Shown piece by piece: positions 45,837 through 54,709 of a stretch of 64,000 bases of DNA. A model generated the notes under the pieces. It saw only the letters and a program-made list of their open reading frames with translations. It did no database searches and was not told the origin of the DNA. Each line of letters opens with the position of its first letter. The stretch's first letter is position 1. Source of the stretch: Dehalococcoidia bacterium (GTDB taxonomy: Bacteria; Chloroflexota; Dehalococcoidia; Lucifugimonadales; Lucifugimonadaceae); the NCBI GenBank assembly GCA_028285005.1, contig JANQQP010000037.1, positions 206,308 to 270,307 of the forward strand, given 5' to 3'. The position numbers and the translations under genes are program-made.

Positions 45837-45894
45837 TTTTCGCAACCCGCAGTGTGATCCAGACCAACGTGGAGGGACCTGACCGTTGGTGGAC

Positions 45895-45932
45895 GGATTC
45901 CGGAAGATTCTGAATCAAGTTCAGAATGACAA
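45895..45932. repeat. Palindromic intergenic repeat between xer and topA
   Basis: The core is a perfect 8-bp inverted repeat ATTCTGAA/TTCAGAAT (45907-45914 and 45920-45927) around TCAAG. Read on the minus strand it is GTCATTCTGAACTTGATTC, whose frame encodes the peptide CHSELDSES, a well-known spurious translation of a palindromic repeat scattered through many bacterial genomes. It has no U run so is unlikely to be a terminator. Only one copy was seen in this window. Confidence 0.6.
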
Positions 45933-45974
45933 ACGAGCGGCAGCCGCCAGTCCGTCGCAGTGTAATCGGGTCGT

Positions 45975-48083
45975 CTAAGAAGCCGCCGTGCGCCGACGCC
46001 GGAATGGCCTTCTGCCGTTCGAACCCTTCTTATCGTCGTCGTCCTTCTTACGGCGTCGCGGGCGGGCATCAGCCTCGGCAGCGATACGCGCGGCCTCCTC
46101 GGGGTGCAGTTTCCAGCACCTTGCCATCTGGTCCGTCCGCTGTGCCTGCCACTGCTCAATGACATCGCCCTTCGCGTTCTCGCCAGGTTTGAGCGGGAAC
46201 GCAACACGGCACTCCGGAAAGTGTGAGCAGGACAGGAACTTGCCGTAGCGTCCCATCCGGATCACCATCTCCTCGCCGCCGTCACACTTCTCGTCCGACT
46301 TCTCGACCAGCTTTGCACGGTCGACACGCGGCGCGTTCTTCATCGTCGTCTCTACGCGCTCCGAGAACGGCGCGTAGAAGTCGGAAAGCATCGGCACCCA
46401 TTCGAGGTTCCCGTCGGCTATGGCGTCCAGCTTCGACTCCATATCAGCAGTGAAGCCGGTATCCATGATGTTCGGGAAGTGCTCTTTGAGCAGGTCCGCG
46501 ACCACGGAGCCGACCAGGGTCGGCTTGAACCGGGATGCGACGCGTTCGACATATTGCCGCTGTTCGATTGTGCTCACTATCGTGGCATACGTGCTAGGGC
46601 GGCCGATGCCGAGTTCTTCCAGGCTTCTGATCAGGTTCGCCTCTGTGAACCTGGGCGGTGGCTGCGTGAACTTCTGCTCGGAGTTCACCTTCTCCCGGCT
46701 CGGCGTGTCGCCCTCATTGAGGTTCGGTAGCTCTTTGGACTCTTCGGACTCGTCGTCCTCGTCCTTCTCCTCGATGTAGAGAGTCCGGAAGCCCGGGAAC
46801 TTGATGATCGAGCCGGACGCTCTCACCGTGTGGTTGTTTCCAGATGAGTTCGCAGCCTCAATGTCGACCGTAGTCTGATCGACGATGGCGTCTGTCATCT
46901 GGCTCGCCACCATGCGCTTCCAGATCAGCTCGTACAGCCTGAGCTGGTCCCGCTCGAGGTACTGGGCAACGCGTTCAGGTGTGTTCTCGACAGCGGTCGG
47001 GCGCACAGCTTCGTGCGCCTCCTGGGCGTTGCGGCTCTTCGTCTTGTAGACGCGAGGCTTGTCCGCGTATTCGGCTCCGTAATTGGACTTGATGAAATCG
47101 TTAGCTTCGGACAGCGCAGAGGCCGACAGGTTGGTCGAGTCTGTACGCATGTAGGTGATGAGGCCGACCGGCTCGCCATCTCCCATCTGAATGCCTTCGT
47201 ACAGCTGCTGCGCGAGACGCATCGTTCGCTGTGCGCTGTAACGCAGCGTTCTGGCCGACTGCTGTTGCAGAGTGCTCGTGGTGAACGGCGCTCGCGGTCG
47301 CTGCTTTACCTCGCGGCGATTGACCTTCTTAACGGTGAAGTCGGAACTCTCGAGGTCCTTGACTATGGCCGCGGCCTGTTTGCCGTTCTCGACCTTCGGG
47401 CGACCTTTCTCTCCGTGGAGCTGGTAGAGGTTCGCCCGGAACTTGCGAGCCTTTTCGCCCTGCGACTTCAGATCAACGGTGATTACCCAGAACTCTTCGG
47501 GCTTGAACGCCTCGATCTCGCGTTCCCTGTCGACGATCAGCCTGAGCGCAACCGACTGAACTCGTCCGGCCGATAGTCCGCGCCGCACCTTGCTCCACAG
47601 CACGGGGCTGAGCTGATAGCCGACTATGCGGTCGAGGATCCGGCGCGCCTGCTGTGCGTTCACCAGCTGCATGTCGATCTCGCGCGGGTGGCTGAACGCA
47701 TCGTCGATAGCGTCGCGGGTTATCTCGTGAAATACGACTCGCTTGAGGTTGTCGCCCTTGGCAAGGTCTGCTGCTTCGACCAGGTGCCAGGATATGGCCT
47801 CGCCTTCCCGGTCCGGGTCAGTTGCAAGATAGACAGATTCCGCGCCCCTGGCCGCCTTCTTGATCTCGGCGATCACCGTCGCACGGCCTCTGACCTGCAC
47901 ATATGTCGGGTCGAACCCGCCCTCGATGTCGACTCCCATGTCTCGCGCAGGGAGGTCACGGACGTGGCCCATTGAGGCCTTAACAACATAATCATCACCA
48001 AGAAAACGGCCGACTGTGCGGGCCTTTGCCGGCGATTCGACTATGACCAGACTCTTCTTGGATTTCTTGGCGGTCTTCGGCAA
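45975..48083 (-). CDS. topA: DNA topoisomerase I
   Basis: A 702-residue type IA topoisomerase that relaxes negative supercoils. Toprim signature VIVESPAKARTV and DPDREGEAISWHL are present; the active-site Tyr lies in GLITYMRTDSTNLS; one four-cysteine-type zinc motif (CDGGEEMVIRMGRYGKFLSC, then FPEC) and a basic C-terminal tail follow. E. coli TopA has three zinc motifs, this has one. TTG start at 48083. It follows dprA by 17 bp. Confidence 0.96.
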   Translation of the reverse strand: MPKTAKKSKKSLVIVESPAKARTVGRFLGDDYVVKASMGHVRDLPARDMGVDIEGGFDPTYVQVRGRATVIAEIKKAARGAESVYLATDPDREGEAISWHLVEAADLAKGDNLKRVVFHEITRDAIDDAFSHPREIDMQLVNAQQARRILDRIVGYQLSPVLWSKVRRGLSAGRVQSVALRLIVDREREIEAFKPEEFWVITVDLKSQGEKARKFRANLYQLHGEKGRPKVENGKQAAAIVKDLESSDFTVKKVNRREVKQRPRAPFTTSTLQQQSARTLRYSAQRTMRLAQQLYEGIQMGDGEPVGLITYMRTDSTNLSASALSEANDFIKSNYGAEYADKPRVYKTKSRNAQEAHEAVRPTAVENTPERVAQYLERDQLRLYELIWKRMVASQMTDAIVDQTTVDIEAANSSGNNHTVRASGSIIKFPGFRTLYIEEKDEDDESEESKELPNLNEGDTPSREKVNSEQKFTQPPPRFTEANLIRSLEELGIGRPSTYATIVSTIEQRQYVERVASRFKPTLVGSVVADLLKEHFPNIMDTGFTADMESKLDAIADGNLEWVPMLSDFYAPFSERVETTMKNAPRVDRAKLVEKSDEKCDGGEEMVIRMGRYGKFLSCSHFPECRVAFPLKPGENAKGDVIEQWQAQRTDQMARCWKLHPEEAARIAAEADARPRRRKKDDDDKKGSNGRRPFRRRRTAAS

Positions 48084-48100
48084 CTACTGCTATCTCCCGG

Positions 48101-49312
48101 CTAGTTTCTGCGAGACTCTTGTGACGCCTTCAACAGGTACGTCATCGGTCCCACTTCATCAACGATACCCTTCAGTTCGAGCACCGACAGCGCTGAGTTG
48201 ACTTCAGCTACTGGAGAGCTGAGGGACCGAACGATCTCATCCACGTGGCATGGCGCTCCAACAGACGCGAGGTGCTCGTGGACACGGTTTTCAATGTCTG
48301 TTCCATTATTCTTGCGCGCGAGGCTGTCAACCCCCAATTCCCCCTGTGCAGGCTCGCGGTTCACACTCGCGGAATCTGTCAGCACAGGTTCGGGCGGCGT
48401 GATTCCGAGCTCATCCAGCACGTCGATGTGGCTCGTCGTGAGCTTCGCTCCCTGCTGAATCAGCCAGTTTGGCCCTTCGCTGTTGACCGATAGCACGCTG
48501 CCAGGCACTGCGAAGACCTCCCGGTCCTGCTCGAGCGCCCACTTGACCGTCAGCATGGCCCCGGACTTTCGAGCCGCTTCCACGACCACTACGCCGCGAG
48601 TGAGTCCGCTGATCACCCTGTTGCGTCGAGGGAAGTGTTCGGGCTTTGGCCGAACTCCCACTGGATACTCTGACACGATCGCTCCGCCGCTGTTGACCAT
48701 TTCCAATGCCATCTGCTCATGTTCGGCGGGGTAGATGCTGTCCAATCCGCCTCCCACAACCGCGACAGTACGACCTCCAGCGTCGAGCGCGGCACGGTGG
48801 GCTGTGCCGTCTATGCCGCGTGCGAGCCCTGAGAAGACAGCGACTTTCGCGTCGGCCAGACCAGACGCGATTCGCTTTGTCATCTCTCGTCCATAGGGGG
48901 TACAACGACGAGAGCCCACAACTGCAACTGCGTTCTGCTCGGTAGCTGCCAGTTCTCCCTTGTAGTAGAGCACAGGCGGCGGGTCATATGTCTCGGCGAG
49001 AGCCTTCGGGTAATCCGGTGAATCCAACCGGACCGCTGAGATGCCAAGTCTCTCCAGCGTTTCTGTCTCATGATCGGGATCTGTTTTCGATCTCAGTGCG
49101 TCGAGAGACTTCGCGTTCTCCTGTCCGATTCCGGAGTTCAGCAACGCTGAGAATGAGGCCTTCCACGCGGCCTCAATCGATCCGAAGACTCGAAGCAGCT
49201 GCTTGAATCTCGCTGGCCCCAAACCATGGACGCGATGCATCGCGACCCAGTATCCGAGCTCAGGGTCTGATGATGTCTCTGCTTGCAGTGTTCTTTGCTG
49301 TTCTCTGCTCAA
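48101..49312 (-). CDS. dprA: DNA processing protein DprA
   Basis: A 403-residue protein that loads RecA on incoming single-stranded DNA. The N-terminal SAM-like part has HRVHGLGPARFKQLLRVFGS, the Rossmann core has VGSRRCTPYGREM, FSGLARGIDGTAHRAAL and EYPVGVRPKPEHFPRRNRVISGL, and a C-terminal winged-helix domain (ENRVHEHLASVGAPCHVDEI) is present. Its presence is consistent with natural uptake or general recombination, but no competence gene is adjacent. Start is TTG at 49312. First gene of the leftward series to efp. Confidence 0.95.
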   Translation of the reverse strand: MSREQQRTLQAETSSDPELGYWVAMHRVHGLGPARFKQLLRVFGSIEAAWKASFSALLNSGIGQENAKSLDALRSKTDPDHETETLERLGISAVRLDSPDYPKALAETYDPPPVLYYKGELAATEQNAVAVVGSRRCTPYGREMTKRIASGLADAKVAVFSGLARGIDGTAHRAALDAGGRTVAVVGGGLDSIYPAEHEQMALEMVNSGGAIVSEYPVGVRPKPEHFPRRNRVISGLTRGVVVVEAARKSGAMLTVKWALEQDREVFAVPGSVLSVNSEGPNWLIQQGAKLTTSHIDVLDELGITPPEPVLTDSASVNREPAQGELGVDSLARKNNGTDIENRVHEHLASVGAPCHVDEIVRSLSSPVAEVNSALSVLELKGIVDEVGPMTYLLKASQESRRN

Positions 49313-49430
49313 GCGACGAGTCTGTAGTTACGGTCTTCCCGCTGCGGGGCGCAAGCATAACGGAAGAAGACGCGGGAAGTATCAAGGGCGTCAGACGTGT
49401 TGACGCGAGGTTGGCCGGGCGGTGAGTAGA

Positions 49431-49518
49431 TGGCGGAGAGGACAGGATTCGAACCTGCGGTGGGTTGCCCCACACACGCTTTCCAGGCGTGCCCATTAAG
49501 CCACTCTGGCACCTCTCC
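49431..49518 (-). tRNA. tRNA-Ser (anticodon GGA)
   Basis: Read on the minus strand: acceptor GGAGAGG pairs with CCTCTCC, discriminator G, encoded CCA (49431-49433). The D arm, the anticodon loop CTGGAAA with GGA, a long variable arm typical of serine tRNA, and GGTTCGAATCC in the T arm are all visible. It lies 42 bp from a second tRNA-Ser on the same strand. Confidence 0.96.
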
Positions 49519-49559
49519 GCGTCGCGATCATCCAGGATTGCCCGAGGTCATTGGCATTG

Positions 49560-49650
49560 TGGCGGAGAGGGGGGGATTCGAACCCCCGATACCGGAGACC
49601 GGTATACCGGTTTTCGAGACCGGCGCTTTCAACCACTCAGCCACCTCTCC
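49560..49650 (-). tRNA. tRNA-Ser (anticodon CGA)
   Basis: Minus-strand acceptor GGAGAGG with CCTCTCC, discriminator G and encoded CCA at 49560-49562. Anticodon loop TCTCGAAA carries CGA, and the long variable arm contains CCGGTATACCGG. The T arm contains GGTTCGAATCC. Probably cotranscribed with the GGA tRNA downstream. Confidence 0.96.
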
Positions 49651-49729
49651 GTGAGCCCTGCCGGACCCATAACCGTTGGCGTAGTGCTCCGGCCGGGACA
49701 GACGATGTTGAACTGCGGGCAGAACCGGA

Positions 49730-49735
49730 ATTATA
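49730..49735 (-). promoter_or_regulatory. Candidate -10 box for the tRNA-Ser pair
   Basis: On the minus strand TATAAT lies at 49730-49735, about 75 bp ahead of the first tRNA. The -35 region at 16-18 bp spacing is weak (CGGCTCAT), so this is an imperfect promoter. Confidence 0.45.
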
Positions 49736-49803
49736 GCAACGCGGTCACTCGATGAGCCGCGATTCTTTAAGGGATTACACGCACTGACCGGCCCGATGAA
49801 GGC

Positions 49804-49833
49804 TTGACACCCCGTTTCGCACGTAAATACGAT
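49804..49833 (+). promoter_or_regulatory. Promoter of glmU
   Basis: -35 TTGACA (49804-49809, a perfect consensus) and -10 TACGAT (49828-49833) are 18 bp apart, giving a leader of about 145 nt before the GlmU start at 49986. Confidence 0.65.
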
Positions 49834-49985
49834 TAGCCGGTAGTACAAGACTGAGCACTGAGAATTAGTACCCGTCACATAGATGGCTTCGAGCCGCTCT
49901 TCGCGCAGCAAGACTTGACGCGATGGCGGCTCGTTTTGTTTCTATCGCCCTCGCGTTCAAGCGACCCGATAACACAGACACACAG

Positions 49986-51368
49986 ATGAGCGAATGGACC
50001 GGCGTGATCCTTGCAGCAGGCCAGGGCACGCGGATGAAGTCGGACCTGCCCAAGACTCTCCACACGGTTTGCGGCAAGCCGCTCATTGGTCATGTCGTCG
50101 ACGTGATGCAAGCGGCAGGCGCCCAAAGAGTCGTCGCAGTCGTAAGCCCGTCTATCGCCGAGATGCCGGAGCTTGTTGACGCAGTTGGCAAAGACGTTTC
50201 GATAGCTATTCAGCCGACTGCGCTGGGCACGGCCCATGCCCTTGAGTGCGCCAGGGAAGTGGTCGGCCCGGCACAGACGATAGTAGTAGGCGCCGGTGAC
50301 ATGGCTCTTGTTAAGAGCGACTCGATATTAGGACTCGTCCAGTCACACGCAGAGTCGGAATCGGTGCTCTCAGTGTTGACCGCAACGGTTGGGGATCCTT
50401 ACGGCTTCGGGAGGATTGTGCGAAACGAGGCAGGTAGCGTGCAGGCGATCGTGGAAGAGGTCGACGCCACACCCGAGCAGAAGCTGATCCACGAGATGAA
50501 CACCGGTCTCTATTGCATTGATGCGCCATGGTGCTGGGGCCAACTAGAGCAACTCGAAATCTCGTCAGTCGGCGAAAAGTTCCTTACCGACCTCGTTGCA
50601 CCTGCGGCGTCGAGCGGGCGCGCAACAACCGCGCCGGTCAGCGAAGTGACTGAAGCGCTGGGCGTAAACACCCGGATACAGCTGGCCGAGGTCGAAGCCG
50701 CAATGCGAGACAGGATTCGCCGCCGGCACATGCTGGCTGGCGTAACGATTCGAGATCCTGAGACGACCTATATTGATGCTGATGTTGAGATCGGTCGAGA
50801 CACGGAGCTGCTGCCGGGCAACCACCTCAGAGCAGGGACCCGAATCGGCACGGGATGTGAAATCGGTCCGAACTCCATTCTTAAGGACTGCTCGATCGGG
50901 GAAGGTGCGCGAGTCATCTCATCACATATCGAAGGGGCGGAGATCGGCGAAGGAATATCCGTTGGTCCGTTCAGCCGAATCCGACCGGGAACGGTCATCG
51001 AGTCCGGCGCTTACATAGGTAATTTTGCCGAGATCAAGAACAGCAGAGTCGGCTCCGGCACGCATGTCGGTCACTTCAGCTATGTAGGTGACTCTGAGCT
51101 CGGCCGTGACGTGAACATAGGCGCCGGGACAGTGACCGCAAACTTCGACGGTGTGAACAAGCACCAGACAGTAATCGGCGACAGAGTGAAGATCGGCTCA
51201 GACTCCATCATCGTTCCACCGGTGACCATAGGTGATGATGCCAACACGGGAGCGGGATCAGTGGTGAACCGGGACGTAGCCGCTGGAGATACCGTGATCG
51301 GTGTCCCAGCAAAACCCATTTCGCAACGAAAGAACAGAGACAGCGGCGACGATTCCGAAAGAGGATAG
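49986..51368 (+). CDS. glmU: Bifunctional UDP-N-acetylglucosamine pyrophosphorylase / glucosamine-1-phosphate acetyltransferase
   Basis: A 460-residue enzyme that acetylates glucosamine-1-phosphate and then makes UDP-GlcNAc for cell-wall and glycan synthesis. The uridylyltransferase domain begins WTGVILAAGQGTRMKSDLPK and has IQPTALGTAHAL; the second half is a left-handed beta-helix of hexapeptide repeats with FAEIKNSRVGSGTHVGHFSY, which carries the catalytic His. The ATG at 49986 is preferred; the 21 codons upstream of it lack family similarity. Followed within 8 bp by a possible 26-residue ORF. Confidence 0.95.
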   Translation: MSEWTGVILAAGQGTRMKSDLPKTLHTVCGKPLIGHVVDVMQAAGAQRVVAVVSPSIAEMPELVDAVGKDVSIAIQPTALGTAHALECAREVVGPAQTIVVGAGDMALVKSDSILGLVQSHAESESVLSVLTATVGDPYGFGRIVRNEAGSVQAIVEEVDATPEQKLIHEMNTGLYCIDAPWCWGQLEQLEISSVGEKFLTDLVAPAASSGRATTAPVSEVTEALGVNTRIQLAEVEAAMRDRIRRRHMLAGVTIRDPETTYIDADVEIGRDTELLPGNHLRAGTRIGTGCEIGPNSILKDCSIGEGARVISSHIEGAEIGEGISVGPFSRIRPGTVIESGAYIGNFAEIKNSRVGSGTHVGHFSYVGDSELGRDVNIGAGTVTANFDGVNKHQTVIGDRVKIGSDSIIVPPVTIGDDANTGAGSVVNRDVAAGDTVIGVPAKPISQRKNRDSGDDSERG

Positions 51369-51376
51369 GAAATAGA

Positions 51377-51457
51377 ATGGCTCAGGAAGATCCCAGCTAT
51401 ACACAGGCCGGTGCTGAACCGGCCGAAGAGTCTCACTTCAAGCGAGGTGAGCAGTAG
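51377..51457 (+). CDS. Possible 26-residue ORF between glmU and the CorC-type gene
   Basis: ATG at 51377 has AGGA 6-7 nt upstream and the frame ends with TAG at 51455-51457, 2 nt before the next start. The peptide is acidic and polar, with no hydrophobic stretch. The frame differs from both neighbours, so it is not a read-through. It may simply carry the ribosome onto the CorC-type gene, or be chance. Confidence 0.35.
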   Translation: MAQEDPSYTQAGAEPAEESHFKRGEQ

Positions 51458-51459
51458 AT

Positions 51460-52707
51460 ATGGACGTCTGGTTACCATGGTTGGTTGTTGCCATCTCGGC
51501 GGCAGTCCACCTTCTTTCAACACTCGTACTCATAGCGTTCCCATCGCGCAACATCACGTTCCTGGCCACTTCCAGCGAGCCGCTGAATGGCAATGGAGAC
51601 GGTGAACAGATCAGACAGCTGGACAACCGCGCCCGCGTCGTGTTCATCAGCTTGCAAGCCGCGTCACTGATCGCCGGCGCGCTGGCGATATCAGAGCTGT
51701 TCAGCCCCGAGACCGACAGCCAGTTGGCACTTACGCTGGGTGGCGTGATCGCCTTTGGCGCCCGGTTTGCCATCCAGGGCGGTTCGTCATTTATCGCTCA
51801 CCGCTATCGGGATGAGACCCGCAGCGCCACCGGGCCACTGGTGTGGCTCGTTACGCAGTTGACCACCATGCCGGGAACCGGCTGGCTGACTACGACCATC
51901 ACCGGCCGGACTCCGGGGGACGAAGTCGCTGGTCAGGAGGCGAGCGAGGCGCTGAAGGAGAGCCTCGATCTCCTGGAGGAGCGCCATATACCGGCTGAGG
52001 AATCTGAGCTGCAGATGATCCGCGGGATCCTGCGCATGGACACGGTCAAGGTGCGAGAGATCATGCGCCCTCGACCGGACATGATCATTGCTGCCGTGGA
52101 CTCCGCGCCGGACGAGGTTATGACCCAGATGACGGCGGGTGGTCACAGTAAGATCCCTGTCTACGCAGAAACGCCAGACACGATTGTCGGCGTTGTCTAT
52201 GCCCGTGACCTTCTTGCTGCCAGGGCCAATGGCACTGAGAAGGCCGATCTGATCCGGAACCTTGCAAGGCCGGCGATCCACGTCCCTGAATCACAGAACC
52301 TGGAGCGTCTGCTGCGAGAGTTCCAGGAGCACCGCACCAGCATTGCCATCGTTGTCGATGAGTATGGCGGTATTGCCGGGCTCGTCACGGTCACAGACTT
52401 GATCGAGGAGATCGTCGGTGAGCTAGTCGATGAGTTTGACGTCGAAGGACCCGAACTGCGGGAAGTGGGAGATGACGCCCTGGTCGCCGATGCGGCGGCT
52501 TCGGTGGAGTCCCTTAACCGCAAGATGGGCACTGCGATTCAGGCTGAAGGCTTTGACACGATCGGCGGGCTGGTCTTGAAGAACCTGGGCCGCATCCCTG
52601 CGAACGGTGACAGTGTGACGGCAGGCGGACTCAGGATCACCGTGCAGTCGACGGTTGGACGCAGGATAAGGCGCGTGCGAATAGAGCGCATTGCCGTGGC
52701 TAGCTAA
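51460..52707 (+). CDS. CNNM/CorC-family membrane protein with CBS pair
   Basis: A 415-residue protein with an N-terminal membrane segment of about three hydrophobic stretches (DVWLPWLVVAISAAVHLL and later), a CBS-domain pair (VREIMRPRPDMIIAAVDS and ILRPAIHVPESQNLERLL-type, DEYGGIAGLVTVTDLIEEIVGE) and a C-terminal CorC/HlyC domain. This family (also annotated haemolysin-like) is tied to magnesium or cobalt efflux in the membrane; toxin activity should not be assumed. It follows glmU closely and is probably cotranscribed. Confidence 0.9.
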   Translation: MDVWLPWLVVAISAAVHLLSTLVLIAFPSRNITFLATSSEPLNGNGDGEQIRQLDNRARVVFISLQAASLIAGALAISELFSPETDSQLALTLGGVIAFGARFAIQGGSSFIAHRYRDETRSATGPLVWLVTQLTTMPGTGWLTTTITGRTPGDEVAGQEASEALKESLDLLEERHIPAEESELQMIRGILRMDTVKVREIMRPRPDMIIAAVDSAPDEVMTQMTAGGHSKIPVYAETPDTIVGVVYARDLLAARANGTEKADLIRNLARPAIHVPESQNLERLLREFQEHRTSIAIVVDEYGGIAGLVTVTDLIEEIVGELVDEFDVEGPELREVGDDALVADAAASVESLNRKMGTAIQAEGFDTIGGLVLKNLGRIPANGDSVTAGGLRITVQSTVGRRIRRVRIERIAVAS

Positions 52708-53046
52708 GGTTAGGTTCCGACCTGTCCTTTGCGAGCCAACATCAAGAGACTTGCCCGAACTGCCCTGACCGCCGATGTGGATCGGTTCGTACCCGATATC
52801 CCGTTAGGACACATCCTCGCTTGCGACCGCGTCTCCTAGCGGTCTTCAGCTGAACGCGGCGTTACGTGATTGGCCTTGAGGTTGCCAAACAGATCTTGGC
52901 CGTCCTACGTCCGGTTTACCAGACAGTCAGGATCACGGACGGCCAGGACGGTGACTGTGCTCAGAGTCTTTGAGCCATTCCGGTCCATGTACCGACCATC
53001 TGCCTGTAAGGACTTGCGAGTCCGCAGGCTCATCAAGACATAACGC
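52708..53046. other. Intergenic stretch, no gene recognised
   Basis: About 340 bp between the end of the CorC-type gene and a terminator. I find no plausible coding frame, tRNA, 4.5S, 6S, RNase P or tmRNA signature. It may be a long 3' untranslated region of the rightward transcript, or hold a small RNA I cannot recognise. Confidence 0.4.
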
Positions 53047-53080
53047 GACAGGGCCCCGGATTTCCGGGGCCCTGTCATTT
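53047..53080. terminator. Strong terminator between CorC-type and collagen-like genes
   Basis: A 14-bp perfect stem (53047-53060 with 53063-53076) and then ATTTCAACTATTTT. It can serve both converging transcripts. Its GC-rich stem (GACAGGGCCCCGGA) is among the strongest hairpins in the window. Confidence 0.88.
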
Positions 53081-53099
53081 CAACTATTTTGCGCCGAGG

Positions 53100-53708
53100 C
53101 TAGTTGCCGGGGACCTTGTCCACCATGACGAACACACCCTCAACTCGGCCGGTGTCCTCACCGCTTGCCGAGACCGTGAAGACCGAGTCTTCAGCCGGTG
53201 CAAATCCGCTCTGGGTCAACTGAACGGTGACCATGAAAGCGCCGTGTGAGTTGGCAGTTGCGTCAGCGAGCAGCACGTCGAAGCTGCCGGGCTTTCCGGT
53301 AACGCTGATGCGCTCGCCAGAGTTGAACCCACCACCGAGAATGTCGACCGTCGGGCCGCCAATTCTCCACTCAACTGCGCCAGCAACGTTGTTGGCGGAG
53401 TCGTGAACCAGGAGAGCAGCGTTGGAGCCATTCTCTCCGTTGGCGCCTGCAGGTCCGGCTGGGCCAGCGGGTCCAGCAGGTCCAGCTGCACCGTCAGCTC
53501 CAGCGGCACCGGGCAGACCCGGAAGACCAGGAGCACCAGGGGCGCCTGGGTCACCTGGCTGTGAAACGCCGGCAGGTCCCTGTGGTCCGGCAGGTCCCTG
53601 TGGTCCTGCTGGTCCTGTGTCACCTGCACATGCAACGGCGGCAGCAAGCCCAACCATCAACGAAACGAGGAAGAGGGCCTTCACCCTACTTCGGAGCAGA
53701 CCTAGCAT
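53100..53708 (-). CDS. Collagen-like lipoprotein
   Basis: A 202-residue protein. A signal sequence ([16 protein letters not shown]) ends in a lipobox VACAGD, so the mature protein should be a lipid-anchored surface protein. About 60 residues of Gly-X-Y triplets follow ([33 protein letters not shown]), then a beta-rich C-terminal domain of about 100 residues ([18 protein letters not shown]) without recognised homology. The ATG at 53708 is preferred because GGAGG lies 9 nt upstream. A strong promoter precedes it and a terminator follows. Function unknown; perhaps cell-surface adhesion or structure. Confidence 0.88.
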   Translation of the reverse strand: MLGLLRSRVKALFLVSLMVGLAAAVACAGDTGPAGPQGPAGPQGPAGVSQPGDPGAPGAPGLPGLPGAAGADGAAGPAGPAGPAGPAGANGENGSNAALLVHDSANNVAGAVEWRIGGPTVDILGGGFNSGERISVTGKPGSFDVLLADATANSHGAFMVTVQLTQSGFAPAEDSVFTVSASGEDTGRVEGVFVMVDKVPGN

Positions 53709-53845
53709 AGGTCCCGTCCTCCATGTACTTAAATCGTGTATCCCGATCTTGCGATCGTGGCCGGGAATCGTGCGGCCGTCGTTCTCTCTAAAAGGAATAA
53801 ATCCCCCGCGCGCAGGCTTCGATGGCCTGGCAGCGCACCGGTGCA

Positions 53846-53875
53846 ACTTTAGCGGTGCAAATTCGCGACTGTCAA
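53846..53875 (-). promoter_or_regulatory. Promoter of the collagen-like gene
   Basis: Minus-strand -35 TTGACA (53870-53875) and -10 TAAAGT (53846-53851) are 18 bp apart. Predicted leader of about 130 nt before the start at 53708. Confidence 0.7.
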
Positions 53876-54266
53876 GGCGGTTAGAGCGCGTCAAACCCCA
53901 GTTTCAAACACGTGGCTGCACGCATCACGGGCCCATCTGCCAACGAACTCTCCACGGCAAGTTCCGGCCACGGACGCCATCCTGCCTGTTCGAACATTCC
54001 CGGTTCATTACCTGACTTTCACTTTGTCCGGCATCCACCAGGGCGTCTGCGTGACTCTGAATGTTGCATATGGCAGTTGTTGAAAGACTTAGCGCCTAAA
54101 AAGCGCGACCGAACCTTAATGTCTGTGTGTACAGCAACGTGATATCCTGTGAAATTGAGCACGAAGATGCATTGAAAGAAGAACTCCTCGCGCCAGCCCT
54201 TCAGAGTTTCCCTCTTATCCCATCGGCTGAGCAGAGCGCGAGCGCTTGAAAGAGAGTACGCACAGG
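53876..54266. other. Intergenic stretch before rpsO
   Basis: About 390 bp. I see no convincing coding frame. It includes the rpsO leader; S15 often autoregulates through such a leader in other bacteria, but I could not identify the pseudoknot here. Confidence 0.35.
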
Positions 54267-54530
54267 TTGGACAGTGAGAAGAAGGCCACGCTGGTAGAAG
54301 AGCATGGCAGGTCAGCGAACGACACAGGCTCGGCAGAAGTGCAGATAGCCCTGCTGAGCGAGCGAATAACAGAGCTTACAGAGCACCTGAGGGAACACAA
54401 GCACGACCACTCGAGCCGACGCGGTCTCGTCAAACTGGTCGGCAGGCGAAGGCGCCTTCTTGGCTACCTGAACGATCAGGATGTCAACCGCTATCGCTCA
54501 ATCGTCGGCAAGCTTGGACTTCGAAGGTAG
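54267..54530 (+). CDS. rpsO: Ribosomal protein uS15
   Basis: An 87-residue small-subunit protein. [21 protein letters not shown] and [25 protein letters not shown] are nearly canonical. The TTG at 54267 gives a length close to the 89 residues of E. coli; a TTG at 54246 would add seven residues and cannot be excluded. It is followed by its own terminator and then pnp, the usual rpsO-pnp order. Confidence 0.95.
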   Translation: MDSEKKATLVEEHGRSANDTGSAEVQIALLSERITELTEHLREHKHDHSSRRGLVKLVGRRRRLLGYLNDQDVNRYRSIVGKLGLRR

Positions 54531-54534
54531 TTAA

Positions 54535-54559
54535 AACGCCCCTGCGCAGGGGCGTTTTC
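54535..54559 (+). terminator. Terminator between rpsO and pnp
   Basis: AACGCCCCTG and CAGGGGCGTT form a 10-bp stem with a CG between, and TTTT follows. Some readthrough could feed pnp. Confidence 0.85.
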
Positions 54560-54709
54560 TGTTGCAGCGACGAACGGTCAGCCACGAGTCCCTTTCGACG
54601 GGTCACTGGCACGGTCGTAGCAACACAGGGCATCGCCTCGACGTACCTGGGCACACCTATTTGATACCGCTCCGCGGCATGAAGCCTTTGGGGCAATAAA
54701 GAGAAAAAC

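Noticed and set aside
53422..54015. Pro/Ala/Gly-rich ORF on the plus strand
   Set aside because: It is the mirror image of the collagen-like triplets on the other strand.
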